64,000 bases of DNA from Imbricaverruca yamaguchii (Eukaryota > Arthropoda > Thecostraca > Neoverrucidae). How positions within the stretch are numbered: position 1 is the first letter of the stretch; every line of letters starts with the position of its first letter. A model generated the notes under the pieces. That model saw only the letters and a list, made by a program, of their open reading frames with translations, ran no database searches and was not told the DNA's origin. This document shows positions 37,641-53,545 of the stretch, one piece after another. The stretch is taken from the NCBI GenBank assembly GCA_034440575.1, contig JAOTOL010001331.1, positions 74,501 through 138,500 on the forward strand, read 5' to 3'. A program made the position numbers and the translations under genes.

Positions 37641-38060
37641 CGGGGACATATATATCGGAGTTCATGTGTGGTCAGGGGCGCAGCCATCATTTTCTTAAGG
37701 GAATCCGAATCCTAATTGTGAATACGACAATTCAGATATATCATGAAATAAAAACACCGATTTCGACGCGCGAAGAATGCTAGAAATTGTAATTCTATGT
37801 GGTGGAAATCTAACAAATGTATTCTTTCATTTCGTGCATTTCTGGTTGCTAAGACGAAGGTGGGGAGGGTGCTGTTGCTGCGTCTATGTAAGTGAGCATA
37901 TGGATTGCAAGTTTGAAGGAAAAAACTTTTGCTTTGGCTTTTGGAAAGAATAAACAGACGATTTGAACAAGTATAAGTTTCCAGAGTGCCTCAACTCAAA
38001 TCTAGTATAGGCATGCACAATAGCGAAGGAACCTATGGTGCTGCGGAGCTCGGAGCCCCA
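37641..38060. other. No recognised gene
   Basis: No trace of pol or of a 3' LTR is visible here, and there are no other features. Confidence 0.5.
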
Positions 38061-38490
38061 TTGCGCGAGTAGTGTGTGGTTCAGCCCCCACTCCTGGTGG
38101 GAGCCAACAACATCTCACGACATTGCGCGAGTAGTGTGTGGTTCAGCCCCCACTCCTGGTGGGAGCCAACAACATCTCACGACATTGCGCGAGTAGTGTG
38201 TGGTTCAGCCCCCACTCCTGGTGGGAGCCAACAACATCTCACGACATTGCGCGAGTAGTGTGTGGTTCAGCCCCCACTCCTGGTGGGAGCCAACAACATC
38301 TCACGACATTGCGCGAGTAGTGTGTGGTTCAGCCCCCACTCCTGGTGGGAGCCAACAGCATCTCACGACATTGCGCGAGTAGTGTGTGGTTCAGCCCCCA
38401 CTCCTGGTGGGAGCCAACAGCATCTCACGACATTGCGCGAGTAGTGTGTGGTTCAGCCCCCACTCCTGGTGGGAGCCAACAACATCTCAC
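38061..38490. repeat. 62-bp minisatellite, ~7 near-identical copies
   Basis: Units start TTGCGCGAGTAGTGTGTGGT and include CCCCCACTCCTGGTGGGAGC. Copies differ at one site (CAACAACATC versus CAACAGCATC). Because 62 is not a multiple of 3, the same 60-aa open frame reappears from each unit, which is an artefact of the array. Confidence 0.98.
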
Positions 38491-39276
38491 CACTTTGATA
38501 TGTAGGTAGGTACTCAAGGAGGATTGCTTTAAAAAAAATAGCTAAAGACTTCAACTGCTGGTGCGTGAGGACTTCAATTTTGCAGTTAGTAGTAAAGCTA
38601 TATGGATCCATATAACTCCAAGATATCACGCTCAAGAGTATTCTTGGACGAATCTTGAGAATCTTGAAATATATTTCCCTTACACTGATTTGATGCTCAG
38701 AGAACGGCAGACCGCACATTTCGCATCCTCCACCGCTAAACACCTTCAGGGAAGTAGGATGTGCTCAGATATTTCGGCCACATCATTGATAAAAGAAACC
38801 AAGGCTGAGAAGATCTGATGAATTTAGCATGGGTAATAATGCATTAAATCGAAGCTTTGTATACTTGTCTAAAGAAAGAATGATTGCTTATTATGATAGT
38901 GATGAATATGATGAAGGGATATTTTTGTGCTAAATATCTAAGAATTAAGAGGGATATTTTTCACAAGATAATTAAACTGCCCCTACTCTATTTATTCGTC
39001 CAACGGCTATGGGTAGATTTCGTAGCCCACAAACGCTTAGTCGAGTTGGGTCAGATGGTATTGTGTTTCCACTCTGGTAAGAAAAAGGCCGGCAGTAGGC
39101 ATAACATATATTAGCTGTAGCATCTAGTATATAAGATACTTTGCTAGCTATGATTCCATATTCAGCTATATAACCTTTTTCACTTGGTCCAAGAGACTTT
39201 GTTACTTTTCTTTTGGTAGAAAGTGCAAATTTTGCATGGGGCGTTGCTCCAACTTTTGATGTGCGGATGTGGTACA
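38491..39276. other. No recognised gene
   Basis: AT-rich sequence with open frames up to about 100 aa and no motifs. Confidence 0.5.
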
Positions 39277-39510
39277 ACCAACCGTTCCGCAGGGCGCTGG
39301 TGCTCAGCTGAACGTCAGTCAGCTAAGGCAGATAGTAGCGTGCTGTGGTAGAGAGCACCTGTGATAGAGTACCAACCGTTCCGCAGGGCGCTGGTGCTCA
39401 ACTGAACGTCAGTCAGCTAAGGCAGATAGTAGCGTGCTGTGGTAGAGAGCACCTGTGATAGAGTACCAACCGTTCCGCAGGGCGCTGGTGCTCAGCTGAA
39501 CATGCATCAA
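39277..39510. repeat. 94-bp tandem repeat, ~2.4 copies
   Basis: ACCAACCGTTCCGCAGGGCG starts at 39277, 39371 and 39465. The two complete units are almost identical and the third breaks off after about 45 bp. Confidence 0.95.
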
Positions 39511-39559
39511 CTGGGGCAGACAGTGACGTACCAAGGAGGGAAACAAAAGGAGAAATCAC

Positions 39560-39770
39560 GCTCCCTTTCTCTGGGAGTTGGTGGGCCCCAAAGTATCGCG
39601 CCCAGCTGGAAACAATGTCCATAGACACCGGAAAATCATGCTGGCTCCAATAATCGCACCGAGAGCCCCAAAAGCAAATTTTGCTTCGAAAATCTCCGAA
39701 GAGGTTTGAAAAAATAACGTGGGGCCACGAAAACTCACGTCGGGGCTCCAAAGAATCGCCACCATTTCAG
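39560..39770. repeat. Degenerate GGGGCCC/ATCGC array, reverse orientation
   Basis: Units such as GGGCCCCAAAGTATCGC and GGGGCTCCAAAGAATCGCC look like the reverse complement of the units at 19560-20530 (GCGATT-TTTGGGGCCC). Strongly diverged. Confidence 0.5.
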
Positions 39771-40374
39771 TGATGAATGCTGAGGCCCGTATATTGACTT
39801 AATATGGCCGCCAGTGACTTTATGAAGCAAATGCAGCATGCAGCATGTATTGTCAGAATGCAAATGTAGGGTATGTTTCTGGCTCTCGATACGCAGAACG
39901 TTCCAACGGTTTTTTGCATTTTATCCTAGCTTTCGTAGATCTGAAGTTAGTGGGTGGCTTTCAAAAGCCTCCTCTCTCCCCGTTCCAGCCAAGATGAATC
40001 TTCTGGCCGACCCAACGAGGGAAGGCGCAAAAGATGTCTCGATAATTGGCGTATTCAAACACATACATCATCACGGTAGGGTTAGACCTATTTTTAAACA
40101 GCCGAAGTGATGGAAATTCGGAAATTATGGCAGCGCTTCTTAGACAAGACTGAGTGGCCAGAAACGTTCCTTGGGTATGCATGCACCCAAATATCGCCAT
40201 GACCATACTTTGAATCACCTACATTGCTCACTTCTTTTTACGTATGCCAATCAACAGGTCATACATTCATCCTGTCATGGTTACATTTCGTGCTGCACAT
40301 AGGCACCGCGTGCTGAACTGAGTACATCGGATGCTATACCTACTCCACATTGCAACATATTCTCCATGTTATGG
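39771..40374. other. No recognised gene
   Basis: Mixed sequence without features that I can name. Confidence 0.5.
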
Positions 40375-41021
40375 GTGCACCCGGCGCATATCACCATTTA
40401 CCACACCCTAGTGCACCCGGTGCACATCACCAGTCACCACGCCCTAGTGTACCCGGTGCATATCACCAGTCACCACGCCCTAGTGCACCCGGTGCACATC
40501 ACCAGTCACCACGCCCTAGTGCACCCGGTGCACATCACCAGTCACCACGCCCTAGTGCACCCGGTGCATATCACCAGTCACCACCCCCTAGTGCACCCGG
40601 TGCACATCATCAGTCACCACGCCCTAGTGCACCCGGTGCACATCACCAGTCACCACGCCCTAGTGCACCCGGTGCACATCACCAGTCACCACGCCCTAGT
40701 GCACCCGGTGCACATCACCAGTCACCACGCCCTAGTGCACCCGGTGCACATCACCAGTCACCACGCCCTAGTGCACCCGGTGCACATCACCAGTCACCAC
40801 GCCCTAGCGCACCCGGTGCACATCACCAGTCACCACGCCCTAGTGCACCCGGTGCACATCACCAGTCACCACGCCCTAGTGCACCCGGTGCACATCACCA
40901 GTCACCAGGCCCTAGCGCACCCGGTGCACATCACCAGTCACCACGCCCTAGCGCACCCGGTGCACATCACCAGTCACCACGCCCTAGCGCACCCGGTGCA
41001 CATCACCAGTCACCACACCAG
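40375..41021. repeat. 36-bp minisatellite, ~18 copies, with a palindromic core
   Basis: Each unit holds GTGCACCCGGTGCAC, an inverted repeat, followed by ATCACCAGTCACCACGCCCTA. Since 36 is a multiple of 3, two frames stay open for about 235 codons each: one repeats SAPGAHHQSPRP and the other VHPVHITSHHAL. I see no start context, signal peptide or splice site that would favour either as a gene, so this is annotated as a repeat. Confidence 0.95.
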
Positions 41022-41289
41022 ATGGGTGGTTTCTGTTTTATATGCTTTGAACGGTAGTAATTTGGGCACCAAGTGAGTAATTGTGAATATCCTGCTCGGC
41101 TACATTCATTTTACAAATTCGTTACACTCATGCATGTACTGCATTGGCTTAGAGCAGCCAGTGCGGTGGACAGTCTTGTGAGCGATTTCACGCTTAGCAA
41201 ATACTTGACAAAATGTGCTACCTTGCCGATAGATAACCCGGAAGCAACAGCCAAAGCAGCACAAGCACTTGTGAGGAAGTCATTACAGT

Positions 41290-41535
41290 TATTCAGACTC
41301 AGATTTGATTCAGATTCAAGTTCAAATTTGATTCAGATTCAGATTACGATTTAGATTCAGATTCAGATTTGATTCAGATTTGATTCAGATTTGATTCAGA
41401 TTTGATTCAGATTCAGATTTGATTCAGAATCAGATCTTATCCAAATTTAATTCAGATTCAGATTTGATTCAAATTTTATTCAGATTTGATTCAAATTATA
41501 TTCAGATTCAGATTCGATATGGATTCAGTGGCCCG
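41290..41535. repeat. Degenerate GATTCA tandem repeat
   Basis: GATTCAGATTCAGATTTGAT-type units repeat with a period of 6-12 bp over about 240 bp. Confidence 0.9.
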
Positions 41536-43448
41536 CTTTCCGTAATTCAGATTCAACTGGCTTCAGCTGGTTTGTAGAACGCATTTTAACACTTTGTGCA
41601 CCTCACCCCGGCCGTTTATGGCAAGCTGCTTAGAGGTAGATATCAATAGAAAACATATGTAGCCAAACGGCGCCGAAGGTCAAGACAATAGGCATCCCAA
41701 ACAGGTTACATTGGTTAGATATCTACATTGGTACTATTTCAGGGTGAACCAGAAAATTACGGGGAGGCGAGGGGTGCGCTCTTTTTGCCCTTATCCATTT
41801 CATTGATTTGTCCTGAATAGTTCCGGAAGCGCTTTAAATAAGTTCCGGAAGGGCTGAAACCAGCAAGCTTGAACTGTCTTGTCTCCAAATGAAGAGCTAT
41901 GCAACGATGGAGAAAAGTTGAGTCTTAGGTTATTTCAAATCTGATTAATATGACGTCATAAGGCCATTGATAGGTGTTCACAGTTCGGCACCAATTTCCC
42001 GATGAATGAAGGGCCTATAGATGATATATAAATAGCCTTTTAGCTATCTATAAATCACTGCCGTCGACTGGGAACGCACTTGATACGCTCATCATGTCTT
42101 CAGCTGTGTCAAGACCATCCGGCCCATCCATGACTTGATTAAAGGTTATATTAGGTTAAATCCATGTTTTTTATGCTTGACTTCATCATGCTTCGTAAAT
42201 GTTTGGGTGCACTTACGACCACAAAACATTCATGCGGGCCGTGCACCTGTTGTGAGCACCAGACGTACGATTGGTGCCTACTATGCGTAAGGCCATACAC
42301 CTGCCAACGATTTACGACATGACCGGGCAGTATCCCCGAAGTGATTGGATTACCTGGATTGTTTGCAAAATATTCAAAATGTTGCCCAAGATTTTGTTTA
42401 CTCACTTCCCTGGAGCAAAAATCAAGCCAGAATTCGAATACAGCACTAGGAATTACTCCGGAGCAGTCCTCGATTATTGCCTTGTAATAGGAAGCCAAAT
42501 AGAGGCATGATGGCATGGTATTGCCCAAATAGCGTGTCGGATTGTGGTCAAAACTTTGACGAGTGATTGTGCCCCTTTTAGCTATTAATCTGGCTATACA
42601 AGGTCGCCTTTCCTCTCCGGTGTGTATTTTTTACTGACAACCAGGTATGCAGGATGCATGCGCAAATATGATGTAACCTCACATAGCTTCATCTCACCCG
42701 AACCTGATTTGACCACATGTATGTGATGTATGCAAATGACAGTTGGTGCCCTTGTAGATGGGCATTCACTCATGCGAACCGCTTGACAAACTTCTTCCCT
42801 GAGTCAAGCAATGCTTCATAAATATTGCAACTGTTCTTACTTGACATAACCTGTGATGTCATCAGTGACTTTGAGGTCGACAAAACTACATCTGCCCGGT
42901 TGAATGTTTTTAGTGCTATCCAATGCACATGGTTTCATTTTGATCTGTCCATTGGTTCCAGAGTTGTAATGAGGGATAAAAACCTTCCTCAGTATCTAGT
43001 GCTTGGAAGAACACGCCAAGGACTGCCGGGAAAAGCTAAGAGGTTATAATAAATACAATTGTTTAAATGGTGGTAACAAAGCTTACAAGGGACATCATCA
43101 AATGTACATGGAAACATATAATGAAGTCCAACATTGACGTGAAATGAGCAAATCATTGCATGCGAAGTTTAGCTACATTGAGCGCTAGAACCTGAACTGG
43201 AACACCAAAGATCAGTGCAGGAGGACAGCGGTACCAAACGACGGCTCCTACACATAGGCATGCACTTCACTCTCTCAAAAAAAAAAAATTATTGCTCCTG
43301 TCGAAACTGCGAAGAGGGCAAATACGCGGAAGACAAGACTATCTGTGTCACGGTGTATGCTATGCGCATTATACGTGATGAACCTTTGCTCCACCTTGCC
43401 CGACATCTTAGCTCACAGCCAAACCAACATGAGCGTTCCGTTGTGCAC
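41536..43448. other. No recognised gene
   Basis: AT-rich. The longest open frame is 125 aa on the minus strand (42151-42528), without a recognised motif. Confidence 0.5.
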
Positions 43449-43735
43449 CGTCACTGTTGGTCGACAGCAGCAATTGACCGCTCTGGAACCGTCACTGTTG
43501 GTCGACAGCAGCAATTGACCGCTCTGGAACCGTCACTGTTGGTCGACAGCAGCAATTGACCGCTCTGGAACCGTCACTGTTGGTCGACAGCAGCAATTGA
43601 CCGCTCTGGAACCGTCACTGTTGGTCGACAGCAGCAATTGACCGCTCTGGAACCGTCACTGTTGGTCGACAGCAGCAATTGACCGCTCTGGAACCGTCAC
43701 TGTTGGTCGACAGCAGCAATTAACCGCTCTGCTGG
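43449..43735. repeat. 41-bp minisatellite, 7 copies
   Basis: CGTCACTGTTGGTCGACAGC plus AGCAATTGACCGCTCTGGAAC, nearly perfect. Each unit has a SalI-like GTCGAC and a CAATTG palindrome. Confidence 0.97.
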
Positions 43736-44020
43736 CCGCTCGGTTTCTCCCGACTGAAAGTGGCATACGCCTGTTGCAGGTGGCGGTTTGCTGCAGAGAT
43801 GGCGCGCCTACTTCTACTTGTTGCTGGTGCTGGTAGGTCTTCACTGGTATCTTCTGACGATCAGTGCCCGAGGGGGCGTGCATTTCTACACTTGTTGCAC
43901 GCTCACTGCATGAAGTGTTTTTCCGCATGGAGATAGGGTGCGTATGAGATGTTCCGATAGCTTCGACAATGGAACAACTTCAGCTATGTTTGTGTGTGTG
44001 TTTGTGTGCAAGTGTGTGGA

Positions 44021-47408
<3,388 letters not shown>

Positions 47409-47614
47409 ACAAGGTCATTTAGTGCCCATAACATTAAATTGTTCAAACCATTGCTATGCGATGTGCCCATGTACTGGGCGTATTATTCCTGGTGAATCTT
47501 GATGTTCAGGTCCAGGGTACAAAATTCCACAGCAGACAGGAAGCTAAAGAGTTTACCGGATTCACCTACCTGTGATTGGTCGCCCAAATCTGCTCGGAGT
47601 GAGTGGGTCTGGTC
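47409..47614 (+). repeat. 206-bp direct repeat, left copy
   Basis: It is the same length as 48528-48733 and I found only about three base differences and no gaps. It begins ACAAGGTCATTTAG and ends GAGTGGGTCTGGTC. Coding character is not evident. Confidence 0.95.
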
Positions 47615-48527
47615 GGAATTAACTAGCCCTCAGTGTTGCTCACACACATCACCAGTTCTTAAGGACTCAGGGCCCATTTCAATGCTCATGAACATCCCAG
47701 TCCAGTCGTCTCTGGCTCTCATCAGGGGATCCATTAGTCCATCAGGAGCCCTCTCCATCTTGCATGGGCCATTCCCAGTCCTCGACAAACCTGACTAGCC
47801 TTCAGGGGAATCCTGCAGCTCCGAGACAGGCCTCACAATTTGTAGCAAGTATCGCGAACTCTGGGCACTCTCCTCGACTCTTAGAGGCTCTGGTAATCCC
47901 TCAGTGTTCCTACCATGCCTCAGGAGCATCACGGTCCAGTCAGCTTTAGCTCTCAGGGGACCACTCCAGTTCTCGACAGTCTTTAGGGCTAGCAAAGTCA
48001 TTCTAGCTCCGAAACCGGCTCTCGGAATTCTTCACAACAAATGCTAGCCCTTAGGGGTTCTCCTTAGATCCAGGGGGCCCTGTTCTTCTGATAGGGATCC
48101 ATTCCAGGCCCATTTGGCATCCCAGTCCAGTCCTCTCTAGCGCTCAGTGACCATTTTGAATCGTCAGGGGTCCTCTCCACCTGTTAGGGGCCCTGGGCAC
48201 AAATGGTCAAGTCTGATCGAAGCGCCCTAAATTCGAAATAACTAGCTAACTAACTGTTAGGGGCCCTGTCCAGTCATTGACGATCTTTCTAGCTGTAAAG
48301 GCTTTCTAATTATAACGCTGGCTCCCAATATTCCTCACAGCCATCGTTACCCTTAGGAACTCTCGTTAGCTTTTGGGGCTCTGTTAGCCATCACGGACCC
48401 TCTCAAGTTGCTAAGGATCCTTCGACAGTCCCTAGTTATCGACGGCTCTCGTGGCTGCAAGAACGTTCCAACTCTGAGGCTGACCCTCTTGATTCATATA
48501 TTATTTGGTCTGCAGAGTGCGCCGACT
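47615..48527. repeat. Degenerate CTCAGGGG-CC-TCCAGTC array between the direct repeats
   Basis: Loose units with TCAGGGG, CCAGTCC and CTCTAGCTCT recur every 40-50 bp. One copy of the short 3'-tail motif is inserted at 48215-48254. Confidence 0.6.
48215..48254 (+). repeat. Short interspersed 3'-tail motif, copy 4
   Basis: GATCGAAGCGCCCTAAATTC is followed by GAAATAACTAGCTAACTAAC. The tail resembles that of the copy at 13171. Confidence 0.45.
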
Positions 48528-48733
48528 ACAAGGTCATTTAGTGCCCATAACATTAAATTGTTCAAACCATTGCTATGCGATGTGCCCATGTACTGGGCGT
48601 ATTATTCCTGGTGAATCTTGATGTTCGGGTCCAGGGTACAAAATTCCACAGCAGACAGGAGGCTAAAGAGTTTACCGGATTCACCTACCTGTGATTAGTC
48701 GCCCAAATCTGCTCGGAGTGAGTGGGTCTGGTC
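48528..48733 (+). repeat. 206-bp direct repeat, right copy
   Basis: Partner of 47409-47614, 1119 bp downstream and in the same orientation. Confidence 0.95.
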
Positions 48734-50880
48734 ACTCCCAAAATGACGTCGTTGATCCAGCAAACTCCCCTCTTCAAAAGCTTGGGCCTCCTCTATAGCT
48801 CAAAGGGCTCAAGGGGTTCCATACGCAGTCCATAAGCTCTTCCAGATTCCTGGAAGCCTCGGCTTTAGGTCTGGTGTCAGCGATGGCGGAAGAATACTCA
48901 GCAGCACAGACGGTGCAAGTCGGCGCAGTGTCTTCGGACACCAGCACGCTGGTCACACTACATGATTTAGTGTCGACGTTAACGGTGTCGCCTGGAAACC
49001 GTCCGGAATGATAGGTCAACAGAGCGAATGGACGGATGACACTAGCTCCAGTGCCATCGGTGGGGCCGTCGCTGGGACCATCGGCGGGTCTATCGGTGCG
49101 GCCATCGGCGCTCTCGCTCTGATCCAGGCTTTTTTTTACTGCGTGCCCATCTTGATTTGACATGGGGATTCACTATTGGAGAGGAAAAATTTAACATTTG
49201 GGGAACATGCCGTTCCAAAAGCACACAAAACAACTTTCTCCTTTGAAAACCCATGCGATCCTGCATGAAAGCATACCAGACTTTCATCGGGATACCTTTT
49301 AGTTATTAAACAGCTCGTGTGCGCCTCATGATAGAACTGTTGATGTATTCCTCCCGTCATAAGATCCCACAATGAACTCAGCTTTGCCTCGATCATGATC
49401 AGCTCTTTTCCTTTTTCAAAGTAAAACAAAGCAAAATTCTCAACCATAGGAAATTATGGACTTTCATGACGAAAAACGAAACTATCTAAAGAGGTAGGGA
49501 AAGTTCCTGTGCTGAGTGTTATGTATTGTGGAGGGCTGAAAACAAGTTCGGAATACAAGGAGGATGACCTAAGCAGCAGAGTGGGAATTCAGGCCCTGTT
49601 TAAGATATTTCATCTCTTGAAACATGTTTGCACTCCGGATTCATATTAGATAAAATGGGCTCCACATGTATTCCGACACAAACATGTAGAAGGAACAAAA
49701 ATACCACTTAAAAAACTAATGCAAGATTTAATAAAACATCCACCAAACATGTTATTCTACTTACGATTACCAAATAAACTAGCCACTTTTCGTACCATCA
49801 AGCACATACACAACACCCAAACACACACCACACCACACCACACCCAGCTGAAATGCCGACGACAACGAGCCAAACCTCGCGCCTGCGCACTGAATAGTGG
49901 CCTCCGGTCCCTGCGAATTCGGCCGATACGTCTCCAGAAACCTGCTTTCGAGCCACCCTGTAGTGGGAAAACTGACCGTTTCAAGAGACGACTTCCGGAA
50001 TCCCGGAGCCCGCCGATCGAAATTTGCTTCATTAGCAGTTTCTGTTCTGAAAACTGTCTTTCAACCAATCAATGGAAAGTATTTTTTAAATGACGTCATA
50101 ACCATTAGCAACTTTGAGCACATGTTCTACAGTGCCATACCGCAAATACAAGACCTTGACTGATCCTTTGCTTTGCGCCGCACGGCCATCGCTTACGACT
50201 GTTGCGTGTTAGGTAGTGGTGTCCGGTGCGTATCGCGCGCAGTGAATTGGCTGCGTATGTAGGTAGGTGTGCGTTCTGAGCTGAGGGTGAAGCGTGAATT
50301 ATTTGTGTTTTTCATTTGGCTAGTCTTGTACTGAGACCAACAGTGAAAGGAAAGCGCATTGTTCCTGTGAGTTACGAGAAACAAAGCTGAACCGATGCCG
50401 TCCATTGTCTTGCGGTGCCGTCCATTGTTCACTTTGTTTCTATGCTTTAATGTGACCAAAAATGATGATGTGTATTACGTATGCATATTACGTAGGTACA
50501 GACTAGGTACATATGATTTTCCCGTCGGTTACCGGCAAATATATTACAGGCATAAAAAATAATATGTCCATGAAAATGTACTCTAGAAGAAATCTGTTTG
50601 AACTCCAACTCCAAACCCGGGAAGTAAGTTTCCCACCCTGCTAATCAGGTTAGGAACTCTTGAGCTAGACCATCGGATAGCTCATCAACTCGACCAAAAG
50701 AAATTGGTTTACCGGTAGTATTATTAATTTGGCACTATTTCCTTCAGTTTCGGATCTACTTATCACATGATATGTTCGTGAATTCAAAGCGATACATTCC
50801 GTACAGATTTCTGATCAAGCCTGCAAACATCAAGCTCCCTTGTGCTCTTTTTCTCTTCATCACCATCCGGGTTGCGCACG
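48734..50880. other. No recognised gene
   Basis: A 129-aa minus-strand open frame (48774-49163) with Asp/Gly/Pro repeats near its start is not recognisable. The remainder is mixed, with a short CACACC-rich stretch near 49810-49850. Confidence 0.45.
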
Positions 50881-51260
50881 CTACCACAGAGCTGCGGGCA
50901 TCGGACATTTTCCCGCTGTTGCAGCATTAGAGTGGATGTGATGACCATTGATGATGACCATTCTGGGAGTGCCGGACAGTAAGTGAACAATCACTCTGAT
51001 AAGGTTTTCGAAGTTTCCGATGGCGGAGGTAGGCAATAGCTGCGTCCGTATTCGCAGAATTCCAGACCGACGGTGCGACTGTCTTTCAGGTAGAGTTCCG
51101 AAGTGGTAGTCAAAGAAAGGGTAACATTTGGTCATGTGGAGTTCTCGGAGTGTCAGATGCCCTGGGCGTACTGGTTGAGTTATCAGAGTGCCAGACCACT
51201 GGTGTGTCGGACGTGCTGTTTGAGTTATCGGGGTATCAGTGGGCGCAGTGGACGGCCGGT
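50881..51260. repeat. Degenerate ~45-bp tandem repeat
   Basis: Units such as GTTATCAGAGTGCCAGAC and GTTCTCGGAGTGTCAGAT recur with strong divergence. Confidence 0.55.
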
Positions 51261-51735
51261 CCGGTGGAGTGTCTGTTGCGCCGGCGTTGACGGAGGAGCG
51301 TCGACTGCAGGCGGTGGCAGGCTGGTGGCCTCGAGGACGGCGGGCGGCCCGGGAGCGGCGCCGGCCCCGGCGCCGGCTCAGGAACAGTTGCGAAAATATG
51401 GGGGACGGCGGCCGGGCGTACCAGCCGAGTTGGGCGTGAAAGGTGGCCGGCCGGTTTCGTCACGGCCGACCCGGAGTCGGGCGGCGGTCGAGCACGACCT
51501 TGCAGCGGCCACTGTGACGCAACACGGCAACACGGTCAACAGTGAGCCGAGACAGCCTCTCGTTGCCCTTGGCGCTCCCGCCGCATCCCTCCGTCTCAGT
51601 GACAAACTGAGCAATAATTAAGATTAATTAAAATAAATAATGGCTTTTCGTTTGATATGCGATATGGAAACGGGTACAGTAGGATGTCAATTCGCCATGG
51701 AAGCCATGTCGTTTGAAATACCTTCGAAGTCCTTT
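51261..51735. other. GC-rich stretch, no recognised gene
   Basis: A 172-aa plus-strand frame (51103-51621) covers both this stretch and the preceding repeat. Frames on the other strand are open as well. No domain is seen, so I do not call a gene. Confidence 0.4.
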
Positions 51736-52709
51736 AACACGCGCCCTGGAGTGAGGGGGGGGGCTAAATCCGCCCACCCCTCCGGTTTTTCGTAGATAAC
51801 TCCAGATTTTACCGGCCGATATACGACATTGTTTGTGCACCTGCTTAAAAATGGCCGGCGCGTTGCTTCAAGCAAGAAAAACGAAAATCGACAGAACATT
51901 TTTCGAGTTAGGGGTCGTTAAAGTCAAAACGTTTCCCAGCGCCAGACCACAAATATCGGCGCTGATGCGCTTCCCGTATCTTCGCAAAAAGGAAGTGTTC
52001 TTGACAACACTAGCGACTTGTTTCATGCATATTGCTATGCTATATAACTTAAGTCATGTTATGTCGCTGAGGCCAAGTCAGGTCAAGTTCATGACAGGCT
52101 AATGGAACCAAGCTTGGTCAACTGGAATGTTTTCATAAATGCAAATGACTGTCATGCGATTGATGTCAATTTGCATGTTACTCCCTACATATCCGGAAAC
52201 CTACCATTTGCTATTGTTTGCCTAAGCGTTTCCATACTTTATTCATGTATTTCACTCCTTTCTTTGCGAAGCCGATTGTGCCGAGCCGCCCAACGGAGCA
52301 GTCGGGTTGGGAGCCCGTTTCCGGTAACTGGAGCAGGTAATGACCTAATAAAGTGCTCCTATATAGGTGACCTAAAGTCAAATGGCGGATCTGACATCTG
52401 TATTGCATCATTAGTAATGTCCAAAACATCCTTAATGCCAATTTTGGAGCATTTAAACACAATCACAGCGATCCATAAGAATGACAAGCCGAGATAGGAA
52501 AGCCGGAAAATTGTGCTATTTTGACCTCATTTGACCTTGAAGATATTGACCTAAGGTCATAGAATTTGCACACAACAGTATTCATTATCGTGCCCATCTA
52601 CCCTGTGAATTTCGTTGCTCTAGCCTTAATAGGAGCCGAGATCTTAGGGAGGCGGAATCCACCCCCCTCCAGTGCGCGTATTTTTCAGAGGCCCTGAAGG
52701 GCGCGTGTT
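51736..52709 (+). mobile_element. Interspersed family B, copy 1
   Basis: This ~970-bp element begins AACACGCGCCCTGGA and ends with AGGGCGCGTGTT, so its ends are imperfect inverted repeats (about 12 matching bases). The reverse complement of 58468-59445 matches over almost the whole length. G/C runs lie just inside both ends (GTGAGGGGGGGGG; GGGAGGCGGAATCCACCCCCC). Two frames, 89 aa (51833-52102) and 131 aa (52102-52497), have open counterparts in copy 2, but the two copies differ at amino-acid level about as much as at base level. It carries TGACCTAAGGTCA at 52547-52559. Transposon class unknown. Confidence 0.75.
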
Positions 52710-53359
52710 GAACTCAATGTTGAGCCCATGGTCTCCTTGCAGGACTGCACGTTGCATGCGGGCCAAACCGTCATATCTGACTTTACTTTAAATTGTGTTC
52801 ATTTTTCCTTTGTTTTGGGTTATATCTAATTTATCGATGTCAATATTAACGATGGCCATACAAATGTATATACTACGCACATATATATTAGACAACATCC
52901 TTACTACTTGTCTTACCTGGAATTATGCTAGCAAGAATTATACTGGGGTGTATCACGTCACGATCTGTAATGGTGACAATAAATGGGATGCTCGTAAGCA
53001 AGATGCTAGATGTTGTTAGAAGTGAGGCATGGATACTTAACAAGGATAGCAAAAAGCACAATGCCGATTTTTATTTGGGAAGGATCGTAATTCAATGTTC
53101 AATAAGTCCTATATTCCGCCGTATTTCGTGACGAATTGATCACTGCTTTCTCTACGCCTGCTTTTTATGCACGGCTTGGTATTGGCAATACATTTGGATG
53201 TTGTCATTCAGAGATATCTCGATGCAGACTACAGCACCTTGCGGCCTTCTGTAGTACATCTCTTAACCCACTGCACCTTTGTAACACACCATAGTCCATG
53301 CGGTACTCGACTCCTTGCGGCATCTCTCAGTTCTGGTGTCATCACTCGACCCCCTTAGC
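52710..53359. other. No recognised gene
   Basis: AT-rich with short open frames only. Confidence 0.5.
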
Positions 53360-53545
53360 ACTGTCCAGACCATCGAGCTCCTCACGGACATGGCAGACCT
53401 TCCCGTACCTGTCACAACTCCACTGCTCTGACACCAGTTAGGCCTCTATCCACTTCCGGACTCTTGAGCTCCCCACGGACATGGCAGACCTCCTGTACCT
53501 GTCACAGGTCCACTGTTGCGGCACCAGCTAACCGTTAACATTTTG
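53360..53545. repeat. ~95-bp tandem duplication
   Basis: GAGCTCC-CACGGACATGGCAG, then CC-GTACCTGTCACA and GTCCACTG, occurs twice about 95 bp apart with some divergence. Related shorter pieces precede it from about 53250. Confidence 0.75.

Noticed and set aside
38076..38509. Five repeated 60-aa frames
   Set aside because: They are the same reading of a 62-bp repeat shifted by one unit each.
40350..41076. 235-aa Pro/His-rich repetitive protein
   Set aside because: A second frame is equally open because the unit is 36 bp. No signal peptide, splice site or other support was seen.
47409..48733. 206-bp direct repeats as LTRs
   Set aside because: No TG...CA ends, primer-binding site or retroviral-type coding between them.
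48774..49163. 129-aa minus-strand frame with an Asp-Gly-Pro repeat
   Set aside because: No recognisable domain, and part of it is low complexity.
51103..51621. 172-aa plus-strand frame
   Set aside because: It spans a degenerate repeat and GC-rich DNA where opposite-strand frames are also open; no domain seen.
52102..52497. 131-aa frame, shared with the copy at 58645-59073, as a gene
   Set aside because: Amino-acid changes between copies are about as frequent as expected without selection, and it lies within a repeat; kept only as an observation.
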